This document shows, in pieces, positions 1 through 5,074 of a DNA stretch of 5,074 bases. Below the pieces are notes generated by a model that did no database searches, had not been told where the DNA came from, and saw only the letters and a program-made list of their open reading frames with translations. The position numbers were made by a program, and so were the translations under genes. Location of the stretch: positions 605-5,678 of the forward strand of contig DLCH01000066.1 in assembly GCA_002480525.1 (NCBI GenBank), written 5' to 3'. Source of the DNA: Gammaproteobacteria bacterium UBA7803. GTDB taxonomy: Bacteria > Pseudomonadota > Gammaproteobacteria > Pseudomonadales > Azotimanducaceae. Within the stretch, counting starts at the first letter, position 1. Each line of letters starts with the position of its first letter.

Positions 1-663
1 CTGCACGACCGCTTCATGCTGCCCTACTTCGTCTGGCAGGACCTTAAGACGGTCATCGACGAGCTGAACGACGAGGGCTACGCCTTCGACCTGGCCTGGT
101 TCGCCCCCCACTTCGAGTTCCGCTTCCCACGCTTCGGCGCGGTCGAGCATCAGGGCGTGACCCTGGAGATCCGTCAGGCCCTCGAGCCCTGGCACGTGAT
201 GGGCGAGGAAGGCGCCATCGGCGGCACGGTGCGCTACGTCGACTCGTCGCTGGAACGCCTGCAGGTGCGGGTCACCGGCTTCGACCGCGAGCGCTACCTG
301 GTCACCTGCAACCGCGAGGCGGTACCGCTGGTGGCGACGGACACCGTGGGCGAGTTCGTCGGCGGCGTGCGCTTCCGCGCCTGGCAGCCGGCGTCGAGCC
401 TGCACCCGACCATCCCGGTGGACGCGCCGCTCACCTTCGACCTGTACGACCGGTGGAACGGCCGGGCGGTCGCCGGCTGCACGTACCACGTGGCGCACCC
501 GGGCGGACGCAACTTCGAGCACTTCCCGGTGAACGCCAACGAGGCCGAGAGCCGGCGCCTGGCGCGGTTCCAGCCCTTCGGCCACTCGGAAGGGCGCCAC
601 CCCGAGCCGCCCCTGCGCACCCGCGGTGAGTTCCCCGCCACGCTGGATCTGCGCTGGTCATGA
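1..663 (+). CDS. DUF2126 / transglutaminase-like large protein, C-terminal part (5' truncated by window)
   Basis: The frame is open from base 1 (LHDRFMLPYFVWQDLKTVI) to TGA at 661-663, so only the last 220 residues are present. The methionine at 16 is internal. The sequence matches my memory of the C-terminal end of DUF2126 proteins, which are about 1,100 residues long with an N-terminal transglutaminase-like domain that would lie upstream. Visible family hallmarks are the LHDRFMLP and DL..VIDELN segments, FEFRFPR.G, the EIRQALEPWHV stretch, and the conserved tail with HPGGRNFEHFPVN and a final LDLRW. The catalytic domain is outside the window, so activity cannot be judged here. The stop overlaps the next start by four bases (ATGA), indicating one operon with the ATP-grasp and transglutaminase genes downstream. 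Family assignment is confident; the biochemical role is inferred from the family and its neighbours. Confidence 0.9.
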   Translation: MHDRFMLPYFVWQDLKTVIDELNDEGYAFDLAWFAPHFEFRFPRFGAVEHQGVTLEIRQALEPWHVMGEEGAIGGTVRYVDSSLERLQVRVTGFDRERYLVTCNREAVPLVATDTVGEFVGGVRFRAWQPASSLHPTIPVDAPLTFDLYDRWNGRAVAGCTYHVAHPGGRNFEHFPVNANEAESRRLARFQPFGHSEGRHPEPPLRTRGEFPATLDLRWS

Positions 664-3212
664 GCGAACCGCAACCCACCAGCGATGCGCTGGCGAACCT
701 GCTGGCCGGCTACCAGCCACCCGCCGGCACCTACGACGAGCTGATCGGGCCGGACGGCCGGCCCCGCCCGCACTGGCACGCCCTGCTCAAGGATTTCGCC
801 GGCATGGGCATCAACCAGCGCCGCACCGCGGGTTCCACCGCCGAAGGCCTGCTGCGGGAGCACGACGTGGCCTATGTGGCCGCCGAGGGCGGCAGCCGCC
901 GGCCCTGGCACCTGGACGTGTTCCCGCTGGTGATCGCGCCGGAAGACTGGCAGAAGCTGGAAGCCGGGCTGATCCAGCGCGCCAAGCTGCTGAACGCCGT
1001 GGTGGGCGACATCTACGGCGACCAGGACCTGCTCAAGAGCGGCACCCTGCCCGCCCCGGTGGTGTTCGCCAACCCCTACTACATCCCGCACTGCCACGCC
1101 TACAAGGCCGCCGACGACGTGTTCCTGCAGTTCCAGGCCTTCGACCTGGCGCGGGCCCCGGACGGCTCGTGGTGGGTGCTTTCCCAGCGCACCGAATCAC
1201 CGGCCGGCATCGGCTACACGCTGGAAAACCGGATCGTCACCTCGCGCAGCATTCCGGACCAGTTCAACGCCAACAATCTGCACCGCCTGGCGGGGTTCTT
1301 CCGCAGCTTCTCGGAGCAGCTCGCGCGCATCAGCGACCAGCACCTCGCGGTGGTGCTCACCGGCGGCCCGGACGAGCAGGACTACTTCGAACACGCCCTG
1401 ATCGGCCGCTACCTGGGCTACCCGGTGGTGGAGAGCGCCGACCTGACGGTGCGCGACAACCGGGTGTTCCTGAAGACCCTCGAGGGACTCGAGCGGGTAG
1501 ACGTGATCATCCGCCGCATCGACTCCGATTCGAGCGATCCGCTGGAGCTGCGCTCGGTGCCCGGCCACGGCATCGCCGGCCTGCTGCAGGCCGCCCGCAG
1601 CGGCAACGTGATGATGGCCAACGCCATCGGCAGCGGCGTCGCCTGCAGCGAGGCGCTGCTGTCGTTCATGCCTGGGCTGTGCAAGCGGCTGCTGGGCGAG
1701 GAGCTCGCCCTGCCCTCCATCGCGAGCTGGTGGTGCGGCCAGCCCAAGGAACGCGAGTTCGTACTGAACAACGCCCAGCGACTGAGCGTACGCCACGCCT
1801 TCGCCCGCCGCTCGCTGCTCACCGCCGGCGCCTTCGAGTTCGGCGAGACCGACCCGGCGCTCGCGGACCCGGCGCTGCTGAAGGACCGCCTCGCCCTTCG
1901 CCCCTACGACTACGTGGGCGTCGAGCACATCCGCCCGTCCACCGTACCGTGCCTCACCGCCGACGGCATGCTGAAGCCGGTGCCGATGGTGATGCGCGTC
2001 TATCTCGCCGCCACGGAAAGCGGCTACCAGCTTCTCCCCGGCGGCCTGGTGAAAGTCTCCGGCAAGGACCTCGGCACCGAGAGCCATCTCTCGAAGGACA
2101 TCTGGGTGCTGTCCAACCGGGAGATCGAGCGCGAGACCCTGATCCAACCGCTGCGCGCCGCCACGCTCAAGCGCAGCGACCGGGACCTGCCCAGCAAGAC
2201 CGCGGACGACCTGTTCTGGCTGGGCCGCTATCTGGAGCGCGCCGACGGCGGCGTGCGCCTGTACCGCAACCTGTTTCTGCGCCTGGCAGGCGAAGCATCG
2301 CTGGGCAACGTGCCGGTGGCGCTCAACATCCTCACCTCGCTGCTGGTCTCCCAGGGCCGCCTGTCGCCGTCGCGCGCGCGCCGCGCGCTGGCCGCCGGCA
2401 GCCGCGCCGTCGAGCACGAGATCTGGAACATCCTGTTCGATCCGGACAGCCCGGACAGCCTGGCCCAGGTGCTGCGCAACGTCGCCCGCACCGCCGACCA
2501 CGTGCGCGAGCGTCTGTCGCCGGACACCTGGCGCATCATCGAGCGCCTGACCAGCGTGCCCAACCTGCGCTGGCGGGTGCACACGGTGAGCGACGCGGTG
2601 AGCGTTCTGAACGACCTGGTCGAGGCGCAGTCCGCGGTGAACGGCCTGATCCACGAGAACATGACCCGCGGCTACGGCTGGCGCCTGCTCGACATGGGCC
2701 GGCGCATCGAGCGCGCCCGCTACATCATCCGGGTGATGCGCGAGCTGATCGTCCGCGCCGACCGCGACCACCCCGGTGTGCTCGGCCTGCAGCTCGAGCT
2801 CGCCGACAGCCTGATCACCTACCGCTCGCGCTACCGCGCCGAGCCGCAGATTCCAGCGGTGCTCGATCTGGTGCTGGCGGACGAGAGCAACCCGCGCTCG
2901 CTGTCCTTCCAGCTTGCCACCATGCGCGGCCACATGGAGGTGATGCCGCTGGAAGACATCCACGGCCACCTCTCGCGGGCCCAGAAGCTGTTGATCAGCA
3001 TGCACACCGAGGTGCTGCTGGCCGACGTCGACAAGCTGGCCAACACGACCTCGCGCAGCGGCAACCGCACCCATCTGAACCGGGTGCTCAACCGCTGCGA
3101 GAAAGGCATCGAGAACCTGACGGACCTGATCACCCAGACCTACTTCAGCCACTCCGTGGGCCATCGGGTGACCGGCAACGTGATCCGGGAGAACGCCGAC
3201 GATGCTGTATGA
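660..3212 (+). CDS. Circularly permuted type 2 ATP-grasp protein fused to alpha-E domain
   Basis: This 850-residue protein combines two modules often encoded separately. Residues about 25-490 are a circularly permuted ATP-grasp domain (the former DUF404/DUF407 region). Landmarks are IGPDGRPRPHW near residue 29, RRID at 285-288, the GNV...NAIGSGV segment from 315, SWWC at 356-359 and LPGGL at 459-463. Residues about 510-835 are an alpha-E (DUF403) helical domain, starting at DLPSKTADDLFWLGRYLERAD (509-529) and carrying a second related motif, GRRIERA, at 680-686. ATP-grasp enzymes activate a carboxylate with ATP and join it to an amine, so a peptide or amide ligase role is likely; the substrate is unknown. 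No signal peptide is seen, so it should be cytoplasmic. The ATG at 660 is chosen because it overlaps the upstream stop in an ATGA junction. The ribosome binding site there is weak, which fits translational coupling. An earlier in-frame start is excluded because the overlap is already minimal. The same fusion occurs in actinobacteria. Confidence 0.93.
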   Translation: MSEPQPTSDALANLLAGYQPPAGTYDELIGPDGRPRPHWHALLKDFAGMGINQRRTAGSTAEGLLREHDVAYVAAEGGSRRPWHLDVFPLVIAPEDWQKLEAGLIQRAKLLNAVVGDIYGDQDLLKSGTLPAPVVFANPYYIPHCHAYKAADDVFLQFQAFDLARAPDGSWWVLSQRTESPAGIGYTLENRIVTSRSIPDQFNANNLHRLAGFFRSFSEQLARISDQHLAVVLTGGPDEQDYFEHALIGRYLGYPVVESADLTVRDNRVFLKTLEGLERVDVIIRRIDSDSSDPLELRSVPGHGIAGLLQAARSGNVMMANAIGSGVACSEALLSFMPGLCKRLLGEELALPSIASWWCGQPKEREFVLNNAQRLSVRHAFARRSLLTAGAFEFGETDPALADPALLKDRLALRPYDYVGVEHIRPSTVPCLTADGMLKPVPMVMRVYLAATESGYQLLPGGLVKVSGKDLGTESHLSKDIWVLSNREIERETLIQPLRAATLKRSDRDLPSKTADDLFWLGRYLERADGGVRLYRNLFLRLAGEASLGNVPVALNILTSLLVSQGRLSPSRARRALAAGSRAVEHEIWNILFDPDSPDSLAQVLRNVARTADHVRERLSPDTWRIIERLTSVPNLRWRVHTVSDAVSVLNDLVEAQSAVNGLIHENMTRGYGWRLLDMGRRIERARYIIRVMRELIVRADRDHPGVLGLQLELADSLITYRSRYRAEPQIPAVLDLVLADESNPRSLSFQLATMRGHMEVMPLEDIHGHLSRAQKLLISMHTEVLLADVDKLANTTSRSGNRTHLNRVLNRCEKGIENLTDLITQTYFSHSVGHRVTGNVIRENADDAV
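3187..3193 (+). promoter_or_regulatory. Shine-Dalgarno site for the transglutaminase gene
   Basis: GGGAGAA sits 8 bases before the ATG at 3202, inside the end of the ATP-grasp/alpha-E coding region. It supports the 3202 start, and so the 11-base overlap between the two genes. Confidence 0.6.
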
Positions 3213-4089
3213 CGTCCGCCACGAGACCCGCTTCAAGTACGCGAGCCCGGTGACCATCAGCCACCAGCTCCTGAAACTGCGCCCGCGCCGGTCGAGCCGG
3301 CAGAACGTGGTGAGCACCGAGCTGGACGTCACCCCCCACCCGTTCGTCCAGCGCGAATGGACCGACTACTTCGGCAACGCCGTGCAGTTCCTCACGGTCC
3401 AGGAGGCCCATCGCGAGCTGGTGATCGCCAGCATCTCCCGCGTGGAGGTGCTGCCGGGCATGAACATCATGCTCGACTTCTCGCCAGGCTGGGAGGTGGT
3501 GGCCCAGAGCATGCAGTCGCCGACCAATGCAGAAGCGCTGAGCGCTTCCCAGTTCTGCTTCGAATCGCCCTACGTGGACGTCCACGACGATCTGCGGCAG
3601 TTCGCGCTGAAGACCTTCACCCCCGGCCGCCCGCTGCTCGACGCGACCATGGCGCTGACGTCGCGGATCTACGAGGAGTTCACCTACCAGGGGGGCGTCA
3701 CCGACGTATCGACGCCGGTACGGCGGGTGCTGGAGCTGAAGAAAGGCGTGTGCCAGGACTTCGCCCACCTGCAGATCGCCTGCCTGCGCGCCATCGGCCT
3801 GCCGGCCCGCTACGTGAGCGGCTACCTGATGACCCATCCGCCTGAGGGCAAGGAGAAACTCCAGGGGGCGGACGAATCACACGCCTGGCTGTCGGTGTGG
3901 TGCCCGGAGCTCGGCTGGGTGGATTTCGACCCGACGAACAATCTGATCCCGAATCTCGAGCACGTGACCATCGGCTGGGGCCGTGACTACGGCGACGTGA
4001 GCCCGGTCAGCGGATTCATCTTCGGCGGCGGCAAGCACGAGGTGGCAGTCGGCGTGGACGTGGTTCCGACGACGGCCTCGGTCGCCTGA
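3202..4089 (+). CDS. Transglutaminase-like cysteine peptidase family protein
   Basis: This 295-residue protein has an N-terminal beta-rich transglutaminase-associated domain (residues about 1-85, beginning LYDVRHETRFKYASPV, with the RPR segment near 27-29). A transglutaminase-like core follows (about 150-260). The catalytic triad is visible: Cys184 in KGVCQDFAHL, His227 in DESHAWLSVW, and Asp243 in GWVDFDPTNN. The RYVSGYL segment between Cys and His is typical of bacterial members of the family. Length is normal for this family. Such proteins are usually predicted peptidases or amide-transfer enzymes rather than classical crosslinkers. No signal peptide is evident, so a cytoplasmic location is likely, alongside the ATP-grasp protein whose product it may hydrolyse or modify. 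The ATG at 3202 overlaps the previous gene by 11 bases and has a ribosome binding site within that gene. It is the last gene of the operon: the next gene is convergent. Family is certain; substrate unknown. Confidence 0.95.
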   Translation: MLYDVRHETRFKYASPVTISHQLLKLRPRRSSRQNVVSTELDVTPHPFVQREWTDYFGNAVQFLTVQEAHRELVIASISRVEVLPGMNIMLDFSPGWEVVAQSMQSPTNAEALSASQFCFESPYVDVHDDLRQFALKTFTPGRPLLDATMALTSRIYEEFTYQGGVTDVSTPVRRVLELKKGVCQDFAHLQIACLRAIGLPARYVSGYLMTHPPEGKEKLQGADESHAWLSVWCPELGWVDFDPTNNLIPNLEHVTIGWGRDYGDVSPVSGFIFGGGKHEVAVGVDVVPTTASVA

Positions 4090-4100
4090 GCGATGTCCAC

Positions 4101-4123
4101 CGCGGCGGCGGGACGCCGCCGCG
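4101..4123. terminator. GC-rich hairpin between convergent genes, possible bidirectional terminator
   Basis: CGCGGCGGCG (4101-4110) and CGCCGCCGCG (4114-4123) form a perfect 10-bp stem with a GGA loop. It lies 11 bases after the transglutaminase stop and 7 bases after the minus-strand small gene's stop, where a shared terminator would be expected. Neither side has a T tract, so it is not a classical intrinsic terminator. It may still block exonucleases or assist Rho. Confidence 0.5.
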
Positions 4124-4130
4124 AATCGAT

Positions 4131-4262
4131 CTAGCCGTTGTAGAGGCCCTGGGTATCGTTTGGCTGCGGGGTCTTGTGCTTCTTCAGACGCTTCTCTTCG
4201 GCCTTGCGCTTCTTCTCGACCTCGCGTTGGCGTTTTGCGAAGGTATGCCTGTTTTTCGCCAT
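4131..4262 (-). CDS. Small basic conserved hypothetical protein, 43 aa
   Basis: The minus strand encodes 43 residues, ATG at 4262-4260 to TAG at 4133-4131. The protein begins MAKNRHTFAKRQREVEKK. It has 9 Lys and 5 Arg against 4 Glu. Residues about 8-30 alternate K/R/E in a pattern that should form a single charged helix, and the tail is short, polar and proline-containing (TPQPNDTQGLYNG). No membrane segment or cysteines are present. I recall similar short MAKN.HTF.KRQRE proteins annotated as hypothetical in gamma- and betaproteobacteria; their function is not known to me, and nucleic-acid or ribosome contact is only a guess from the charge. Support for a real gene comes from the ribosome binding site GAGGA six bases before the ATG, the protein-like composition and the convergent placement with a hairpin between the stops. 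It is antisense-free of the neighbouring operon. Confidence 0.8.
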   Translation of the reverse strand: MAKNRHTFAKRQREVEKKRKAEEKRLKKHKTPQPNDTQGLYNG

Positions 4263-4496
4263 TATCGATCCTCGTGCGGCAAAGGGAGTAGACAACGTAG
4301 TGATCGACATGTGGCCGATGAACGGCGCTGGGGAAGAGCATTACGCAGCTTTGGAGCGCAAACTACGCGGGGTGAGAGGGAATGGCAAGGAACCGGGGGG
4401 TCACTTTGGGGATAGATGTTCAGCCGTATATCCGCAGGATTGCGGCGCTCTGGTGTATTGCGGCGGGGTTATGCGGAAAGTCGCAGTCCAATAGGT
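4263..4496. other. Intergenic stretch without a convincing gene
   Basis: This stretch lies between the start of the minus-strand small gene and the proposed cassette boundary. Plus-strand frames here translate to unrecognised sequence with mixed codon use, and most run antisense into the small gene. No integron integrase fragment (no tyrosine recombinase-like motif) was seen on either strand. A 9-base direct repeat, ATTGCGGCG, occurs at 4439-4447 and 4457-4465. The promoter of the small gene should lie in the left part, but I see no strong -35/-10 pair. Confidence 0.5.
4269..4273 (-). promoter_or_regulatory. Shine-Dalgarno site for the 43-aa protein
   Basis: On the minus strand GAGGA lies six bases before the ATG at 4262-4260. 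This is close to ideal in sequence and spacing and decides the start of this very short gene. Confidence 0.7.
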
Positions 4497-4503
4497 GTTG
4501 GAC
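4486..4503. repeat. Small inverted repeat at the proposed left cassette junction
   Basis: GTCCAA (4486-4491) and TTGGAC (4498-4503) are perfect complements separated by six bases. The right arm is part of the GTTGGAC core site. This pairing could be part of a recombination site to the left of the cassette, in the manner of the paired core sites in attI, but no full attI or attC could be recognised. Confidence 0.4.
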
Positions 4504-4508
4504 GGCGC
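4496..4508 (+). repeat. Left 13-bp inverted repeat; contains integron-type core site GTTGGAC
   Basis: TGTTGGACGGCGC here is the exact reverse complement of 5013-5025. Bases 4497-4503, GTTGGAC, fit the integron R' core consensus GTTRRRY, where strand exchange occurs between G and TT. Read as an integron, the cassette begins at 4498. Read as a transposable element, it is the left terminal repeat. No full attC precedes it: no RYYYAAC box was found in the roughly 230 bases upstream. Confidence 0.6.
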
Positions 4509-4541
4509 AGCTCCATTCAGACGTCATTGCGCCGGAAACCC

Positions 4542-4940
4542 GTGGTGGACCGAAAGCCTGAGCTGAGGGATATCCTTCGCCCTGCGATCTGGCACTCGGA
4601 GATTTCGACCACAGCAATCCTTGTGCCGAACGGGTTAGCCTTTTGGGCCATTCGAAGCGGCGCGTCGATTGTCATAGCCATCGGTGCTGCAGTTCTCGGC
4701 ACGATATGCGCAATGTGGATGGAAGGTAGATGGATCAGCCCGACGTTCCTCAGGACGCTCCAGGGCAAAGCAACCTTCCTGTGTCTAACCGCCGGCTCAA
4801 CGGCCAGCCTGATCTTCGCGGAACTCGGCTACGGATCTTACTTGTACGTGTTTTGGATACTATTGATCCTCGCCACCACGCCATACCAAATCTATCAGTA
4901 TCGAAACGGGTATCAGCAGACATCCCCGCCAGATCTATGA
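4542..4940 (+). CDS. Hypothetical small integral membrane protein (cassette-borne)
   Basis: From GTG at 4542 the frame gives about 132 residues, ending at TGA 4938-4940. I do not recognise the family. After a short polar N-terminus (VVDRKPELRDILRPAIWH) there are about four hydrophobic stretches, near residues 22-37, 41-60, 77-98 and 99-118. The third and fourth are nearly continuous (SLIFAELGYGSYLYVFWILL), and a polar Tyr/Gln-rich tail (YQIYQYRNGYQQ) follows, so an inner-membrane protein is likely. The start is uncertain. GTG at 4545 and TTG at 4527 are alternatives, and an ATG at 4416 in the same frame would add 42 Arg/Ser-rich residues. That ATG lies upstream of the proposed cassette boundary, and the added residues look like translated non-coding DNA, so I prefer the later start. 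The ribosome binding site is weak for all. Hydrophobic periodicity and an uninterrupted frame support coding; the missing homology leaves doubt. Confidence 0.55.
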   Translation: MVDRKPELRDILRPAIWHSEISTTAILVPNGLAFWAIRSGASIVIAIGAAVLGTICAMWMEGRWISPTFLRTLQGKATFLCLTAGSTASLIFAELGYGSYLYVFWILLILATTPYQIYQYRNGYQQTSPPDL

Positions 4941-5012
4941 TCGCTTCGTGGCTTTGAGTCCGCAGTAGAACTTCGCTCAGTTGTGGCAGAATTCGCTGAA
5001 AGCAGACCAATG

Positions 5013-5025
5013 GCGCCGTCCAACA
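5013..5025 (-). repeat. Right 13-bp inverted repeat
   Basis: GCGCCGTCCAACA is the exact reverse complement of 4496-4508. Seven of its bases (GTCCAAC, 5018-5024) form the R'' box of the attC-like site. The match goes five bases beyond the core box on the outer side, more than the core pairing alone requires. Confidence 0.65.
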
Positions 5026-5074
5026 ATGGCGATGCAGCGGACCGTTCAACCCGTCACCCAAATTGCTTTCGCAA
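5018..5074 (+). other. Left half of a probable integron attC recombination site
   Basis: The segment starts with GTCCAAC, which fits the R'' consensus RYYYAAC, and continues AATGGCGA then TGCAGCGGAC (5033-5042), which resembles the L'' box seen in many attC sites. It ends with TTGC (5063-5066), TTTC, GCAA (5071-5074), which looks like the apex of the attC hairpin just as the window ends. If so, the centre is near 5068.5 and the full site would be about 100 bp, with its R' box GTTGGAC (or similar) near 5115-5125. The complementary L' and R' boxes are not in the window, so this is a partial call. Confidence 0.55.

Larger units (their letters stand above)
4498..5074 (+). mobile_element. Probable integron gene cassette (right end beyond window)
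   Basis: The segment has the expected cassette layout: a core-site half TTGGAC at the left end, one plus-strand open frame filling most of the length, and an attC-like site starting with the complementary box GTCCAAC at 5018. GC is visibly lower (about 48-57% in the lines I counted) than in the operon to the left, and codon use differs, which fits acquired DNA. Known cassettes usually carry one short gene of unknown function followed closely by attC, as here. The right end, including the R' box, falls outside the window. No integrase is present in the window. The alternative is a 530-bp non-autonomous element with 13-bp terminal repeats (4496-5025), but no clear target duplication flanks it. 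Confidence 0.6.

Noticed and set aside
294..1097. 267-residue minus-strand open frame across the first gene junction
   Set aside because: Low-complexity antisense shadow spanning two real plus-strand genes; no motif.
626..3253. 875-residue plus-strand open frame overlapping the ATP-grasp/alpha-E gene
   Set aside because: It is an Arg/Pro/Ala/Gly-rich out-of-frame reading caused by GC-rich third positions. The other frame has clear domain motifs.
1197..3332. 711-residue minus-strand open frame
   Set aside because: It is antisense to a well-supported gene, rich in His/Val/Gly/Ala/Gln with no recognisable domain, and typical of antisense shadows in high-GC DNA.
3145..3837. 230-residue minus-strand open frame opposite the transglutaminase gene
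   Set aside because: Antisense to a gene with an intact catalytic triad; composition is that of a shadow frame.
4174..4494. 106-residue plus-strand open frame spanning the small-gene region
   Set aside because: Its first third is antisense to the supported 43-aa gene, it has no ribosome binding site or recognisable motif, and it ends at the proposed cassette junction.
4263..4500. Remnant of an integron integrase or an upstream attC
   Set aside because: No tyrosine-recombinase-like segment on either strand and no RYYYAAC box paired with the GTTGGAC at 4497 at a normal attC distance.
4416..4541. ATG at 4416 as the start of the membrane protein
   Set aside because: A purine-rich stretch precedes it, but it lies outside the proposed cassette and the added 42 residues are Arg/Ser-rich without structure. 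A later GTG is preferred, though not proven.
4750..5061. 103-residue minus-strand open frame opposite the cassette gene
   Set aside because: It crosses the attC-like site and is antisense to the hydrophobic frame; no recognisable motif.
1..5074. CRISPR array, tRNA or rRNA gene
   Set aside because: No regularly spaced repeats, no cloverleaf with a CCA-type end and no rRNA-like conserved stretch were seen on either strand.

Overview
The window looks like chromosome from a GC-rich proteobacterium, probably a gamma- or betaproteobacterium. This is inferred from very G/C-biased third codon positions in the first 4.1 kb, the family content, and a small basic protein of a kind I associate with those groups. 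I cannot name a genus.

Positions 1-4089 hold a tight three-gene plus-strand operon. It contains the 3' end of a large DUF2126 transglutaminase-like protein, then a fused circularly permuted ATP-grasp ligase plus alpha-E protein, then a stand-alone transglutaminase-like cysteine peptidase with its Cys-His-Asp triad intact. The genes overlap by 4 and 11 bases, which implies translational coupling. This is a widespread predicted amidoligase/peptidase system: the ATP-grasp protein would form amide or peptide bonds and the transglutaminase-fold proteins would cleave or exchange them. The true substrate is not known to me.

Positions 4090-4130 are a short gap between convergent genes and contain a perfect 10-bp GC hairpin. 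Positions 4131-4262 encode, on the minus strand, a 43-residue lysine/arginine-rich protein with a good ribosome binding site. Positions 4263-4496 show no convincing gene.

From about 4497 the character changes: GC drops to roughly 50-57% in the lines I counted and codon use becomes mixed. Here I read a probable integron gene cassette. It has a GTTGGAC core site at 4497-4503, a roughly 132-residue hydrophobic membrane protein of unknown family (about 4542-4940), and then the left half of an attC-like recombination site (5018-5074). That half begins with GTCCAAC, the exact complement of the left core site. The window stops just as the attC hairpin appears to turn back (TTGC-TTTC-GCAA at 5063-5074). 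No integrase gene lies to the left, so this would be the head of an integrase-less cassette array, a cassette at a secondary site, or an array whose integrase lies elsewhere. A less favoured alternative is a 530-bp element with 13-bp terminal inverted repeats.
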